A DNA stretch of 10,242 bases from Elusimicrobiota bacterium (GTDB lineage: Bacteria; Elusimicrobiota; Elusimicrobia; Elusimicrobiales; UBA9959), in NCBI GenBank assembly GCA_030637365.1, contig DAOWGR010000050.1, forward strand, positions 1-10,242, read 5' to 3'. Made by a program: the position numbers and the translations under genes. Each line of letters opens with the position of its first letter. Position 1 is the first letter of the stretch. Positions 1 through 6,697 of this stretch are shown here, piece by piece. Below the pieces are notes generated by a model. That model made no database searches. It saw nothing but the letters and a program-made list of their open reading frames with translations, and had not been told where the DNA came from.

Positions 1-909
1 GCCGCCGTTTTCGGCACGCCGCTCGCCGGAGCCATATTCGGCGTTGAAGCTCTTTTTGTCGGAAGCATGATTTATGAAGTTTTATTGCCCTCATTTGTAG
101 CCGGCATAACGGCATACCAAGTAGCCTCTTTTTTTGGAGCGGATTATTTTTACCACACTCTTAATTTTATTCCCGTCTTTACCGAAAGTTTCTTTATCAA
201 AGTGATTTTAGCCGGAGCCTTCTTCGGCATCTGTTCATTTTTATTAATAGAATTTATGTCATTTTTCCACGCCATAGCAAAAAAAATAAAACAATCGTAT
301 CGCGCCATTATAGGCGGCCTGTCTCTGATAATATTGGCCATGATTTTTTCCACGGAGTATTTGGGGCTTGGTTTGCCCATTATAGAAAGCTCCATAAACG
401 GCGAAATGAATATGTGGTATACCTTTCTGCTTAAAATAATATTTACAAGCATAACTTTAAGTTTTTACGGAAGCGGGGGAATAGTAACGCCAATTCTTTT
501 TATAGGCGCCACCAGCGGAACGCTATTCGCCGATTTATTCGGCTTAAGCAGAGAAACTTTCGCGGCTTTGGGCTTTACCGCTGTTTTGGCGGGAGCGACA
601 AATACGCCTATCGCCTCCAGCATTATGGCGATTGAAATTTTCGGCAAAGAAATCGCGCCTTACGCGTCACTGGCATGCATAGTCAGTTTTCTGGTTACCG
701 GCTATAGAAGCGTTTATCCCTCTCAAATTTTGACAACGGTTAAATCGGGATTATTAAAAGCCAAAATGGGCCAGGATATTGAAGATGTTTGTCTTGAAAT
801 AGAAGAGGATAAGGTGCATGAAACGCTGATAGGCGACACTGAAGATTTTGCCAATAATTTGAAAGATAAATTATCTAAAATATCCGCGATAAGATATAGA
901 AGGAAGTAG
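1..909 (+). CDS. ClC-family chloride channel/transporter, C-terminal part (5' end outside window)
   Basis: The reading frame is open from base 1, so the gene starts upstream; the ATG at 67 is an internal methionine. The 302 visible residues begin in the conserved ClC helix motif (FGTPLAGAIFGVEAL, residues 4-18). They continue with the second half of the pore domain: GSGGIVTPILFIGATSG matches the family's GxFxP-type selectivity segment, and ATNTPIASSIMAIEIFG matches the later TPL-type helix. Y239 (in SVYPSQ) aligns with the central pore tyrosine (Y445 of E. coli ClcA). The family moves chloride or other anions across the inner membrane, as channels or as anion/proton exchangers. The residue after E16 is alanine where ClcA has its internal proton glutamate E203; this is my alignment by eye, and many homologues vary there. 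The tail is short (about 60 residues) with no CBS domains. The gating-glutamate region lies outside the window, so channel versus exchanger cannot be decided. Confidence 0.9.
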   Translation, partial: AAVFGTPLAGAIFGVEALFVGSMIYEVLLPSFVAGITAYQVASFFGADYFYHTLNFIPVFTESFFIKVILAGAFFGICSFLLIEFMSFFHAIAKKIKQSYRAIIGGLSLIILAMIFSTEYLGLGLPIIESSINGEMNMWYTFLLKIIFTSITLSFYGSGGIVTPILFIGATSGTLFADLFGLSRETFAALGFTAVLAGATNTPIASSIMAIEIFGKEIAPYASLACIVSFLVTGYRSVYPSQILTTVKSGLLKAKMGQDIEDVCLEIEEDKVHETLIGDTEDFANNLKDKLSKISAIRYRRK

Positions 910-935
910 CAATTTCCGCCAAAAGCGGGAATTGC
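909..935 (+). terminator. hairpin directly after the ClC gene, probable 3' end signal
   Basis: An 11-bp stem with one U-G pair closes a 5-nt loop (arms 909-919 and 925-935). It starts at the last base of the TAG stop codon. No T-run follows in either direction, so it is not a textbook intrinsic terminator; it may instead protect the 3' end, or serve the convergent flippase transcript. Confidence 0.45.
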
Positions 936-1020
936 AGGTCACAGGTCACAAGCAACAGCAAAAAAAGAAAAGACACAAAGAACAAAAAAATTCAAATAAC
1001 AAATAACTCCCGTTCCTCAC
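936..1020. repeat. low-complexity intergenic DNA with a tandem heptamer
   Basis: This spacer starts with two copies of AGGTCAC in tandem (937-950) and runs on as A/C/G-rich sequence with very few T on the plus strand. No gene is visible. Read leftward, downstream of the flippase, it is a U-rich stretch that could help termination, though no hairpin stands directly in front of the T-runs. Confidence 0.5.
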
Positions 1021-1027
1021 TAACTAC

Positions 1028-2479
1028 TTACTTCTTGCCGGTCAAAATCTTTCTGATTCTTGCTTTCTCGCTATCATAGAAAAAACCGGAAAACCAGAAA
1101 ACCGCCGGATACATTAAAAGAACCGCGCTTTTAAGAAGAACACCGATTTTACCCGTCGCGTCGCACATAAAGACAAGCCCGCCATAAAACCCTATTCCCA
1201 TAAAAATTTTCAAGATTCTTCCATATTCATATTTTACGGGATAAATCCTTCTTGAAATTTCATGCAGCATTACAGCCATTAAAACATAAGAAAATAAAAC
1301 CGACCATGCCGCTCCATACATGCCGTAAAGAGGAATCAGTTTTAAATTCAGAAGAATATTGGCGAGAGCGCCGATTAAAGCGGCTGCCATAAGCCACTTG
1401 GTTTTCTTGCGGATAATTATGCCGGCAAGAAAATTAACATATATGCCGTAAAATAAATACGCGCCCAAAATTATTGGCACAAGAGACAGCCCGCCCCAAT
1501 AAGACGGATGAATAATGACCGTTCCCGCCAAGCGTATTTTAACCACATCGGCGATAAAAAACGAGACGGCGAGAAAAATCCAGCCGCCGGCAAGTAAAAA
1601 CCATGTTAAAATTCTCGCGAATAATTTCGGCGCGTCTTCTTTATCGGCTCTTTCTATAAAAAAAGGCCGCCAAGCCTGATCAAACATGCTGACAAAAAGC
1701 ATCATAAAAATACCGAGCTTATAATTCGCCTGATAAACGCCTACGGCGGATTCTCCGGAAAATTTAAGCAATATGGGCCTGTCAATAACCCTGACGGCCA
1801 TGGCGCCGAGTCCCGCGGGCAAAAGGGGCATGGCAAAACTCAGCAGTTTATAAACAAGCGCTCCGTCAAATTCAAATTTAAGCCGCCTAAAATATAAAGG
1901 AGCGAGAAAAATCAAGGTTATTGATGAAGAAATGATATTCGCGAGAAAAACGCCTTCCACGCCGAATTTGAATTTCGCTATAAGCAAGATATTCATGCTT
2001 AAATTAATGATAATGCTCATTACTCTTATAAAAGCGTAATACGGAGCCTTATGGCTCATTCTAAGGTCGGCGAAACCGACAATTGAAAGAGCGTCCAAGA
2101 AAAGAATTAGCGCCGCATATTTAATAAGCGCGCTATTTTGAAATTTTATGCCCGCCGCTTCGGCCCAAAAACCGGGATTACCCGTTAAGATTAAGGTGAA
2201 AACAAGAGAAACGATAAAAACCATTATAAAAGCCGCGGTAAAGGTTTTTTCATTTTCTTTTGAATAGCGCATATACGCCTGATCCATGCCATATTGATAA
2301 AGAATGTTAAGAAAAGCTATATAGGAAAATACCGCGGCGACTATGCCGTAATCGCCTGTTGTTAAATAATGCGTATAGAAGGGGAGAAGGAAAAAATTAA
2401 GCAATCTCGCTATTACGGTGGAAAGACCGTAAATGGCTGATTCTTTGCCGAGAAGCTTGATATCCTTAAACATAAGCAT
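1028..2479 (-). CDS. MOP-superfamily polysaccharide/lipid-linked oligosaccharide flippase (Wzx-like)
   Basis: The 483-residue, very hydrophobic protein has about 12-14 membrane segments. It opens with the family's characteristic N-terminus (GKESAIYGLSTVIARLLNFFLLPFYTHYLTTGDYG, residues 11-45): a first helix with a conserved arginine, then LPFYTHYLTxxDYG. A second region near residues 215-290 (LLPAGLGAMAVRVIDRPILLKFSGESAVGVYQANYKLG) repeats the pattern, as expected for the two-half MOP fold. Length fits the family (about 420-500). Such proteins flip undecaprenyl-linked sugar units across the inner membrane for surface polysaccharide or O-antigen assembly. No glycosyltransferase or polymerase genes are next to it, so the substrate cannot be guessed. 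Two ATGs are close together (2479 and 2473); neither has a clear ribosome-binding site, so the start is uncertain by two codons. The gene is isolated, divergent from the regulator at 2700. Confidence 0.9.
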   Translation of the reverse strand: MLMFKDIKLLGKESAIYGLSTVIARLLNFFLLPFYTHYLTTGDYGIVAAVFSYIAFLNILYQYGMDQAYMRYSKENEKTFTAAFIMVFIVSLVFTLILTGNPGFWAEAAGIKFQNSALIKYAALILFLDALSIVGFADLRMSHKAPYYAFIRVMSIIINLSMNILLIAKFKFGVEGVFLANIISSSITLIFLAPLYFRRLKFEFDGALVYKLLSFAMPLLPAGLGAMAVRVIDRPILLKFSGESAVGVYQANYKLGIFMMLFVSMFDQAWRPFFIERADKEDAPKLFARILTWFLLAGGWIFLAVSFFIADVVKIRLAGTVIIHPSYWGGLSLVPIILGAYLFYGIYVNFLAGIIIRKKTKWLMAAALIGALANILLNLKLIPLYGMYGAAWSVLFSYVLMAVMLHEISRRIYPVKYEYGRILKIFMGIGFYGGLVFMCDATGKIGVLLKSAVLLMYPAVFWFSGFFYDSEKARIRKILTGKK

Positions 2480-2587
2480 AGTTTAGCAAAAAACAGAACT
2501 GCGAGGCAGCTAAACAGCTTGGCAGCCACAAACACCAAAAGGCATAATGGATGCGCCCTTGCGTCTGGCAACTTGATGTCTGGTGAC

Positions 2588-2612
2588 TGAAAATGCGCTT
2601 AGCGCATTTTCA
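2588..2612. repeat. perfect 11-bp inverted repeat with 3-nt loop
   Basis: Arms 2588-2598 and 2602-2612 are exactly complementary around the loop TTA. The arms contain AAAATGCGC and GCGCATTTT. The hairpin lies between two divergent genes, where no transcript is expected to end, and it abuts the CRP/FNR-like box at 2614. It may be a regulator binding palindrome, a cruciform or a small repeat unit. Confidence 0.55.
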
Positions 2613-2613
2613 A

Positions 2614-2629
2614 TGTGACCAAAATCAAA
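2614..2629 (+). promoter_or_regulatory. candidate Crp/Fnr-type operator
   Basis: The sequence reads TGTGA-N6-TCAAA, nine of ten positions of the E. coli CRP consensus (TGTGA-N6-TCACA). Read with FNR spacing, the right half is a perfect ATCAA. Its centre (2621.5) lies about 42 bases before the start expected from the -10 box at 2652-2657, which is the class II activator position. The gene it would control encodes a Crp/Fnr protein. The match is by eye and could arise by chance in A-rich DNA. Confidence 0.4.
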
Positions 2630-2651
2630 TCAAAATCCTTTTCTAATTTAA

Positions 2652-2657
2652 TATAAT
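2652..2657 (+). promoter_or_regulatory. -10 box of the Crp/Fnr regulator gene
   Basis: A perfect TATAAT lies 43 bases before the ATG at 2700. There is no recognisable -35 hexamer at 16-18 bp spacing, which fits a promoter that needs an activator. The expected transcription start is about 2664. A G-rich ribosome-binding site (GGGGG, 2688-2692) precedes the ATG by seven bases. Confidence 0.5.
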
Positions 2658-2699
2658 AATAAGTGAAGTTTTTGGGTTAATTTCAGCGGGGGCGGTCAA

Positions 2700-3410
2700 A
2701 TGTCTTTTAAAGCTCATAACAACCCGAATTGTTTTAAATGCATATTTAAAAAAGATTGCGTTTTTAACGATTTGGATTTGAAAACAAAAAAAGAATGGAA
2801 TAATTTAAAGCATTCCGTGTCTTATAAAAACGGAGACTTTGCTTTTGAAGAAGGCAAGCGCCCCGACCGTATTTTTATTGTCTGCAACGGCAGGGTAAAG
2901 ATATTCGCGACCGATTCCAACGGACAGCAACTGATTACATGGATACACCATCCCGGAAAAGTTTTCGGCCATATCACTCTTTTTATGGAAGCTAATTATG
3001 ACGCAACAGCCGAATGCATGGGAAAAAGCGTTATATCCACCATAACTCGCAAAGCATTTAAACACCTTCTGGATTCCCATCCAAAACTTTCCATGCTTTT
3101 TCTTAAACAACTCAGCGCCGATATTTACGCTATGCAGATAAACCTCAAAGATACGGCCTATAAACCCGCTAAAGAAAAAATCGCCGGCACTCTTTTGAAA
3201 TCCATATCTTTTAAAAGTAAAAATACCGAATACCCGACAATACACGGCTTAAAGAGAACCGAAATAGCGGAAATAACCGGACTTGCTTTGGAAACGGTGG
3301 TAAGAGCGCTTGCCGCCATGGAAAAAAACAAAATAATAAAAAGAGAAGTTAAATGCATTAAAATTATTAATTTGGCCGAATTGAAGAAAATGTCCGAAAC
3401 GCATAAATAA
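2700..3410 (+). CDS. Crp/Fnr-family transcriptional regulator with FNR-like N-terminal cysteines
   Basis: The 236-residue protein has an N-terminal cysteine cluster (C11-X2-C14-X5-C20), a cyclic-nucleotide-binding-like beta-roll (about 40-125), a dimerisation helix (about 128-150) and a C-terminal winged helix-turn-helix (GLKRTEIAEITGLALETVVRALAAMEKNKII, 183-213). The CxxCxxxxxC spacing equals that of the oxygen-sensing Fe-S ligands of E. coli FNR (C20, C23, C29). The fourth FNR ligand (C122) aligns by eye near S113; the closest cysteine is C106. The beta-roll lacks the cAMP-binding RxS signature of CRP. In the recognition helix E198 and R202 match the DNA-contacting Glu and Arg of CRP and FNR, while the CRP Arg180 and FNR Ser212 positions are L197 and V201. 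It is likely a redox or oxygen-responsive regulator, but ligand and target genes are unknown. A CRP/FNR-like box lies upstream. Confidence 0.9.
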   Translation: MSFKAHNNPNCFKCIFKKDCVFNDLDLKTKKEWNNLKHSVSYKNGDFAFEEGKRPDRIFIVCNGRVKIFATDSNGQQLITWIHHPGKVFGHITLFMEANYDATAECMGKSVISTITRKAFKHLLDSHPKLSMLFLKQLSADIYAMQINLKDTAYKPAKEKIAGTLLKSISFKSKNTEYPTIHGLKRTEIAEITGLALETVVRALAAMEKNKIIKREVKCIKIINLAELKKMSETHK

Positions 3411-3428
3411 AAAAGCAAATTGCCTTTT
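3410..3428 (-). terminator. probable terminator between convergent regulator and upp genes
   Basis: Read leftward, a 7-bp stem (arms 3422-3428 and 3410-3416, one G-U pair) closes a 5-nt loop, and its second arm runs into a T-rich tract. Read rightward the same hairpin has one A-C mismatch and is followed by AGTTTTA, so it could work weakly for the regulator gene too. It marks the likely end of the long leftward operon. Confidence 0.45.
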
Positions 3429-3443
3429 AGTTTTATACTGTTG

Positions 3444-3480
3444 TTCCGCCGCTCTGTTGCGCTACCGCGCTATTTCATTA
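3444..3480 (-). repeat. 37-bp direct repeat, copy A (downstream of upp)
   Basis: It aligns without gaps to 4140-4176 at 30 of 37 positions, and six of the seven differences are transitions. The copy begins, in the leftward direction, exactly on the TAA stop codon of upp. With copy B it brackets the upp gene. Confidence 0.6.
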
Positions 3481-4110
3481 CAATGTGCCGAAAGTCCTGT
3501 CTCCCGCGTCGCCCAAACCCGGAACTATATATCCGTTATTATTGAGCTTTTCGTCCACAGCGGCCACAAAAACCGGAACATCGGGATGAATGGAAGTAAA
3601 ATAATCAAGCCCTTTTTTGGAAGCGATAAGGCAAAGGAAATAAATTTTATCGGCGCCTTTGGCTTTCAGCATATTCACAGCCTCAACAGCCGACCCGCCG
3701 GTGGCAAGCATCGGATCGGCAAGCAAGACAAAACTGTTTTTAACTTTTTTGGGAACTTTAAAATAATATTTCACGGGAGTAAGAGTATTTTCGTTTCTAT
3801 ACATGCCTATATGCGCGATTTTCGCGTCGGGATACAATTCCACCAAACCGTCCACCATGCCAAGTCCGGCTCTCAGAATTGAAATAAAAATTATATCTTG
3901 AGACACAACTTTGCTTTTACAATCCGAAAGCGGAGTTTTTATAATCACATTTTTAAGTTTAACCGAAGCGAGGGCCTCATAACCGAGAAGCATGGATATT
4001 TCGCCCATTAGATGCCGGAAATCCCTAACGCTTGTTTTTTTATCCCTGATTTTTGACACCTTATCCAAAACAAGAGGATGATCGGATACATTCACATTTT
4101 TCTTTTTCAT
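3478..4110 (-). CDS. upp: uracil phosphoribosyltransferase
   Basis: Upp makes UMP and pyrophosphate from uracil and PRPP in the cytoplasm (pyrimidine salvage). The 210-residue protein has the family's full length (about 208) and its signatures: ILRAGLGMVDGL (78-89), the PRPP-binding loop LLADPMLATGGSA (129-141, D132 inside) and the C-terminal uracil-binding block YIVPGLGDAGDRTFGT (194-209). The ATG at 4110 has a ribosome-binding site (GGAG) about nine bases upstream. It is the last gene of the leftward cluster, 55 bp after deoA. Together with deoA it can turn uridine into uracil and then UMP without uridine kinase. The gene is flanked on both sides by copies of a 37-bp direct repeat, so it could have been inserted or be prone to deletion or amplification. 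Confidence 0.97.
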   Translation of the reverse strand: MKKKNVNVSDHPLVLDKVSKIRDKKTSVRDFRHLMGEISMLLGYEALASVKLKNVIIKTPLSDCKSKVVSQDIIFISILRAGLGMVDGLVELYPDAKIAHIGMYRNENTLTPVKYYFKVPKKVKNSFVLLADPMLATGGSAVEAVNMLKAKGADKIYFLCLIASKKGLDYFTSIHPDVPVFVAAVDEKLNNNGYIVPGLGDAGDRTFGTL

Positions 4111-4139
4111 TTGATATTCTCCAATATAACTGCAGATTA

Positions 4140-4176
4140 TTCTGTCGCACTGTTGTACTGCCGCGCTATTTTATTA
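4140..4176 (-). repeat. 37-bp direct repeat, copy B (between deoA and upp)
   Basis: This is the partner of copy A at 3444-3480, in the same orientation. It overlaps the last codons and the TAG stop (4166-4168) of deoA. The match continues weakly to the left if a small gap is allowed (TATAACTG against TATACTG). Confidence 0.6.
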
Positions 4177-5476
4177 TTTCTTTTATAATCTTCGGGCGTT
4201 TTACTTTGGTTTTGGAAATCTCCAAAGCTTTCATAAACATTTTTCCACCTTCATTTATTTGCGAAGGGGCCCCCGCGTATAATTCGGCTATAATCTCGCC
4301 CGATTTAACCTTATCTCCCGTTTTCTTTTTTAAAATTATTCCGGCGCCAAAATCAACGGCGTCTTCCGCTTTCGCGCGTCCCGCGCCTAAAACAATGGCC
4401 GCGCGCCCCAAAATTCTGGCATCAAGCTTTTTTATATAGCCGGATTTCGCGGCTTTAACGACGGAAAAAGATTTTGATCTGGGAAGAAATTTTTCGGGAT
4501 TATCCAAAACGCGCGGATCTCCTTTCTGCCATTTGATTATTTCTCGCATTTTATCAAGCGCCGCGCCGCTTTCAACGGCTTTACGCGCTTTATTTATCCC
4601 GTCATCCACGCTTTTCGCTTTTTTGCCGAGATAAATCATCCAGCCGCTTAAAACTTCAAGAACTTCCATAAAATCTTCCGGGCCGCCTTCGCCTTTTAAA
4701 ATCCGTATGGATTGTTCCATTTCAACGGCATTGCCGATTGCGTTTCCCAAAGGTTCTTCCATATTGGTTAAAATAGCCACGCATTTTATGCCAAGGCGAC
4801 GGGCCGTCGCTTTTAAAGCAACGGCAAGCTTTCTGCTGTTTTTAAAATCTTTTAAAAAAGCCCCCGAACCGTATTTTACATCAAGCACCAAGCCGTTTAA
4901 ATCTTCGGCGTATTTTTTTGAAAGTATGCTGGAAACTATCAAAGGCAAAGATTCCACGGTGCAAGTGGCGTCCCGCAATGAATAAAGTTTTTTATCGCTG
5001 GGAGCGAGCCTTTCAGTCTGGCCGAACATGGAAACTCCCGTTTTTTTAAGCTGACTGATAATGCGAGACTGAGATAATCTGACCTTAAAGCCCTTTATGG
5101 ACTCCAATTTATCCAAAGTTCCGCCGGTATGGCCCAAGCCTCTGCCGCTCATCATCGGAATAATAACGCCACTGCAAGCCACAATGGGCGCCAAAGCCAA
5201 TGAAATTCCGTCGCCGACGCCGCCGGTGGAATGCTTATCAACTCGCGCTGATTTTAAAAATTTCAAATTCATTTTATCGCCGGATAAAACCATCGCTTTG
5301 GTTAAATAGGCGGTTTCATTTTTTGAAAGACCGTTAAAAAACACCGCCATAAGCCAAGCTGAAAGCTGATAATCGCGAATCTTTCCGCTCGCGGCTCCAT
5401 CGGCTATAAATTTTAATTCTTTAAAATCATGCTCAAGCGAAGAGCGCTTTTTAAGTATGAGGTCTATCATTCTCAT
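4166..5476 (-). CDS. deoA: pyrimidine-nucleoside / thymidine phosphorylase
   Basis: The enzyme phosphorolyses thymidine, deoxyuridine or uridine to the base and (deoxy)ribose-1-phosphate. Its 436 residues match the usual 430-440. Visible motifs are DKHSTGGVGD (80-89, phosphate loop and H82), the family signature SGRGLGHTGGTLDKLES (110-126), and YSLRDATCTVESLPLIVSSILSKK (165-188). In that last block R168, S183 and K187 align with the base-binding R171, S186 and K190 of E. coli thymidine phosphorylase. The C-terminal alpha/beta domain is present (GAGRAKAEDAVDFGAGI and the hinge-like KTGDKVKSGEIIAELYA). The start ATG overlaps the TGA stop of the purine phosphorylase gene (ATGA), which suggests translational coupling; a second ATG lies two codons in. 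Sequence alone does not tell thymidine-specific DeoA from broader Pdp-type enzymes, so the symbol is approximate. It should not be the archaeal-type AMP phosphorylase, which is longer. Confidence 0.95.
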   Translation of the reverse strand: MRMIDLILKKRSSLEHDFKELKFIADGAASGKIRDYQLSAWLMAVFFNGLSKNETAYLTKAMVLSGDKMNLKFLKSARVDKHSTGGVGDGISLALAPIVACSGVIIPMMSGRGLGHTGGTLDKLESIKGFKVRLSQSRIISQLKKTGVSMFGQTERLAPSDKKLYSLRDATCTVESLPLIVSSILSKKYAEDLNGLVLDVKYGSGAFLKDFKNSRKLAVALKATARRLGIKCVAILTNMEEPLGNAIGNAVEMEQSIRILKGEGGPEDFMEVLEVLSGWMIYLGKKAKSVDDGINKARKAVESGAALDKMREIIKWQKGDPRVLDNPEKFLPRSKSFSVVKAAKSGYIKKLDARILGRAAIVLGAGRAKAEDAVDFGAGIILKKKTGDKVKSGEIIAELYAGAPSQINEGGKMFMKALEISKTKVKRPKIIKEIIK

Positions 5477-6321
5477 AAAGAACCGCCCGCCGACTTGGAT
5501 GCTAAAACGGCCTCAATCAGCGCTTTTATTTTAAGCGAGACTTTCCCGCCAAGCTCAAGCACTTCTTTATGCTCAATGATTTTATTTGATATGCCGGTGG
5601 TAAAATTGGATACCCAAGAAATTCCGAGCACATTTATTTTCATTTGTCTGGCGGCTATAACCTCTGGCACCACCGACATGCCGACCACATCGCCGCCAAG
5701 CATGCGATAAACCCCAACTTCCTTCGCCGTTTCATAAGAAGGCCCGCTAACCGCGAAATATACTCCCGATTTGATTTTTATTTTAAGTTTTTTCGCGGCT
5801 TTAGACGCGATTTTCAAAAGCTTCTTGTCATAGGGATTGCTCATATCGGGAAACATCGCGCCGAATTTTTCGTTATAATTGCCTATAAGAGGATTGTCTC
5901 CGGTCATATTGATATGGTCATTAAGCAAAACAATCTCTCCCGGCTTGATTGCCGGACGCAATGAGCCGACGGCCGCCGTAACTATAAGGTTTTTAACACC
6001 CAAAAAACCCAATACTCTTATGGGCATTGCTATAAAACTCATTTTACAACCTTCATAAAAATGAAATCGCCCGCGCATAATGACTATCGGCCTACCCTTA
6101 TAATTTCCAAAAACAAGCTCTCCTTTATGGCCTTTAACCGTCGTAGTGGGAAAGCCGGGTATGCTTTTATACGGCAATACCAGTTTATCGCTTAATTCTG
6201 GCAAAGATTCCGCCAGACCACTGCCGGTAATGATGGCGGTTAGAGGTTTTCTGTTCTTGGTTTTGGCGTTAATCCATTTAACGGTTTTTTTAATCTTTAA
6301 AAGTTCATTGTTGTCATTCAT
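5473..6321 (-). CDS. punA: purine nucleoside phosphorylase, trimeric (PNP/MTAP) type
   Basis: The enzyme cleaves inosine and guanosine (and deoxy forms) with phosphate to the base and (deoxy)ribose-1-phosphate. At 282 residues it fits the trimeric family. By eye the phosphate and base ligands of mammalian PNP are all present: GSGL (33-36), H65 in GHKGELVFG, R85, H87, Y89 and E90 in RGRFHFYEG, A117, Y196-E197 in SGPSYETAKE, M215-S216, S238-N239 and H251. Asparagine rather than aspartate at N239 favours 6-oxopurines over methylthioadenosine. The start ATG has a ribosome-binding site (AAGGA) eight bases upstream. It lies 19 bp after yraN and overlaps deoA by four bases, forming a nucleoside-breakdown pair. 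The symbol follows common use for this family. Confidence 0.94.
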   Translation of the reverse strand: MNDNNELLKIKKTVKWINAKTKNRKPLTAIITGSGLAESLPELSDKLVLPYKSIPGFPTTTVKGHKGELVFGNYKGRPIVIMRGRFHFYEGCKMSFIAMPIRVLGFLGVKNLIVTAAVGSLRPAIKPGEIVLLNDHINMTGDNPLIGNYNEKFGAMFPDMSNPYDKKLLKIASKAAKKLKIKIKSGVYFAVSGPSYETAKEVGVYRMLGGDVVGMSVVPEVIAARQMKINVLGISWVSNFTTGISNKIIEHKEVLELGGKVSLKIKALIEAVLASKSAGGSL

Positions 6322-6340
6322 AGTTTTTTCCTTATTAGCC

Positions 6341-6697
6341 TTAATAAAAATATTCTTCGCTTTGAAAGGCGTCCTTTATATGCTCAATTTTATCTCCGGA
6401 CGATATTCCCACAACATCAAATCTTATTTTTTCGGAACACATTTTATTTTGCTTAACGAAGCAAATGGCGGTTTTTATAATTTTAAGCTGTTTGGGCTTG
6501 TTTACCGCTTCAAGAGGACTGCCGAATTTCTCATTTTTTCGCCCTTTAACTTCAACAAAAACAAGGCTTTTGCCCTCGCGGGCGATTATGTCTATTTCTC
6601 CGGTAACCGAGCGATAATTCCGCTCAATAATGGAAAAACCGTTTTTTTTCAAATACTCGCAAGCCATATCTTCATACTTGCGCCCTTCTTTCAGCAT
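6341..6697 (-). CDS. yraN: YraN / UPF0102 family nuclease-like protein
   Basis: This small protein (118 residues, typical length) has the restriction-endonuclease-like core of the UPF0102 family: G5 and E9 in the N-terminal helix, VTGEIDIIAREGKSLVFVEVKGR (31-53) with the acidic and lysine pattern E34, D36, E49 and K51, then RFDVVGI near the C-terminus. The cellular function is not firmly established; a role in processing DNA has been suggested from the fold. Its ATG lies inside the end of rnhB (7-nt overlap), and the rnhB-yraN order is common in bacteria, which supports both calls. Confidence 0.92.
   Translation of the reverse strand: MLKEGRKYEDMACEYLKKNGFSIIERNYRSVTGEIDIIAREGKSLVFVEVKGRKNEKFGSPLEAVNKPKQLKIIKTAICFVKQNKMCSEKIRFDVVGISSGDKIEHIKDAFQSEEYFY

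Noticed and set aside
2573..2587. Second FNR-type site (TTGAT at 2573-2577)
   Set aside because: The partner half-site is missing at the required spacing.
2805..3245. Minus-strand ORF of 146 codons over the Crp/Fnr gene
   Set aside because: It is antisense to a gene with complete family motifs, and its translation looks random.
3457..3882. Plus-strand ORF of 141 codons over upp
   Set aside because: It is a shadow frame of the clear upp gene and has no family features.
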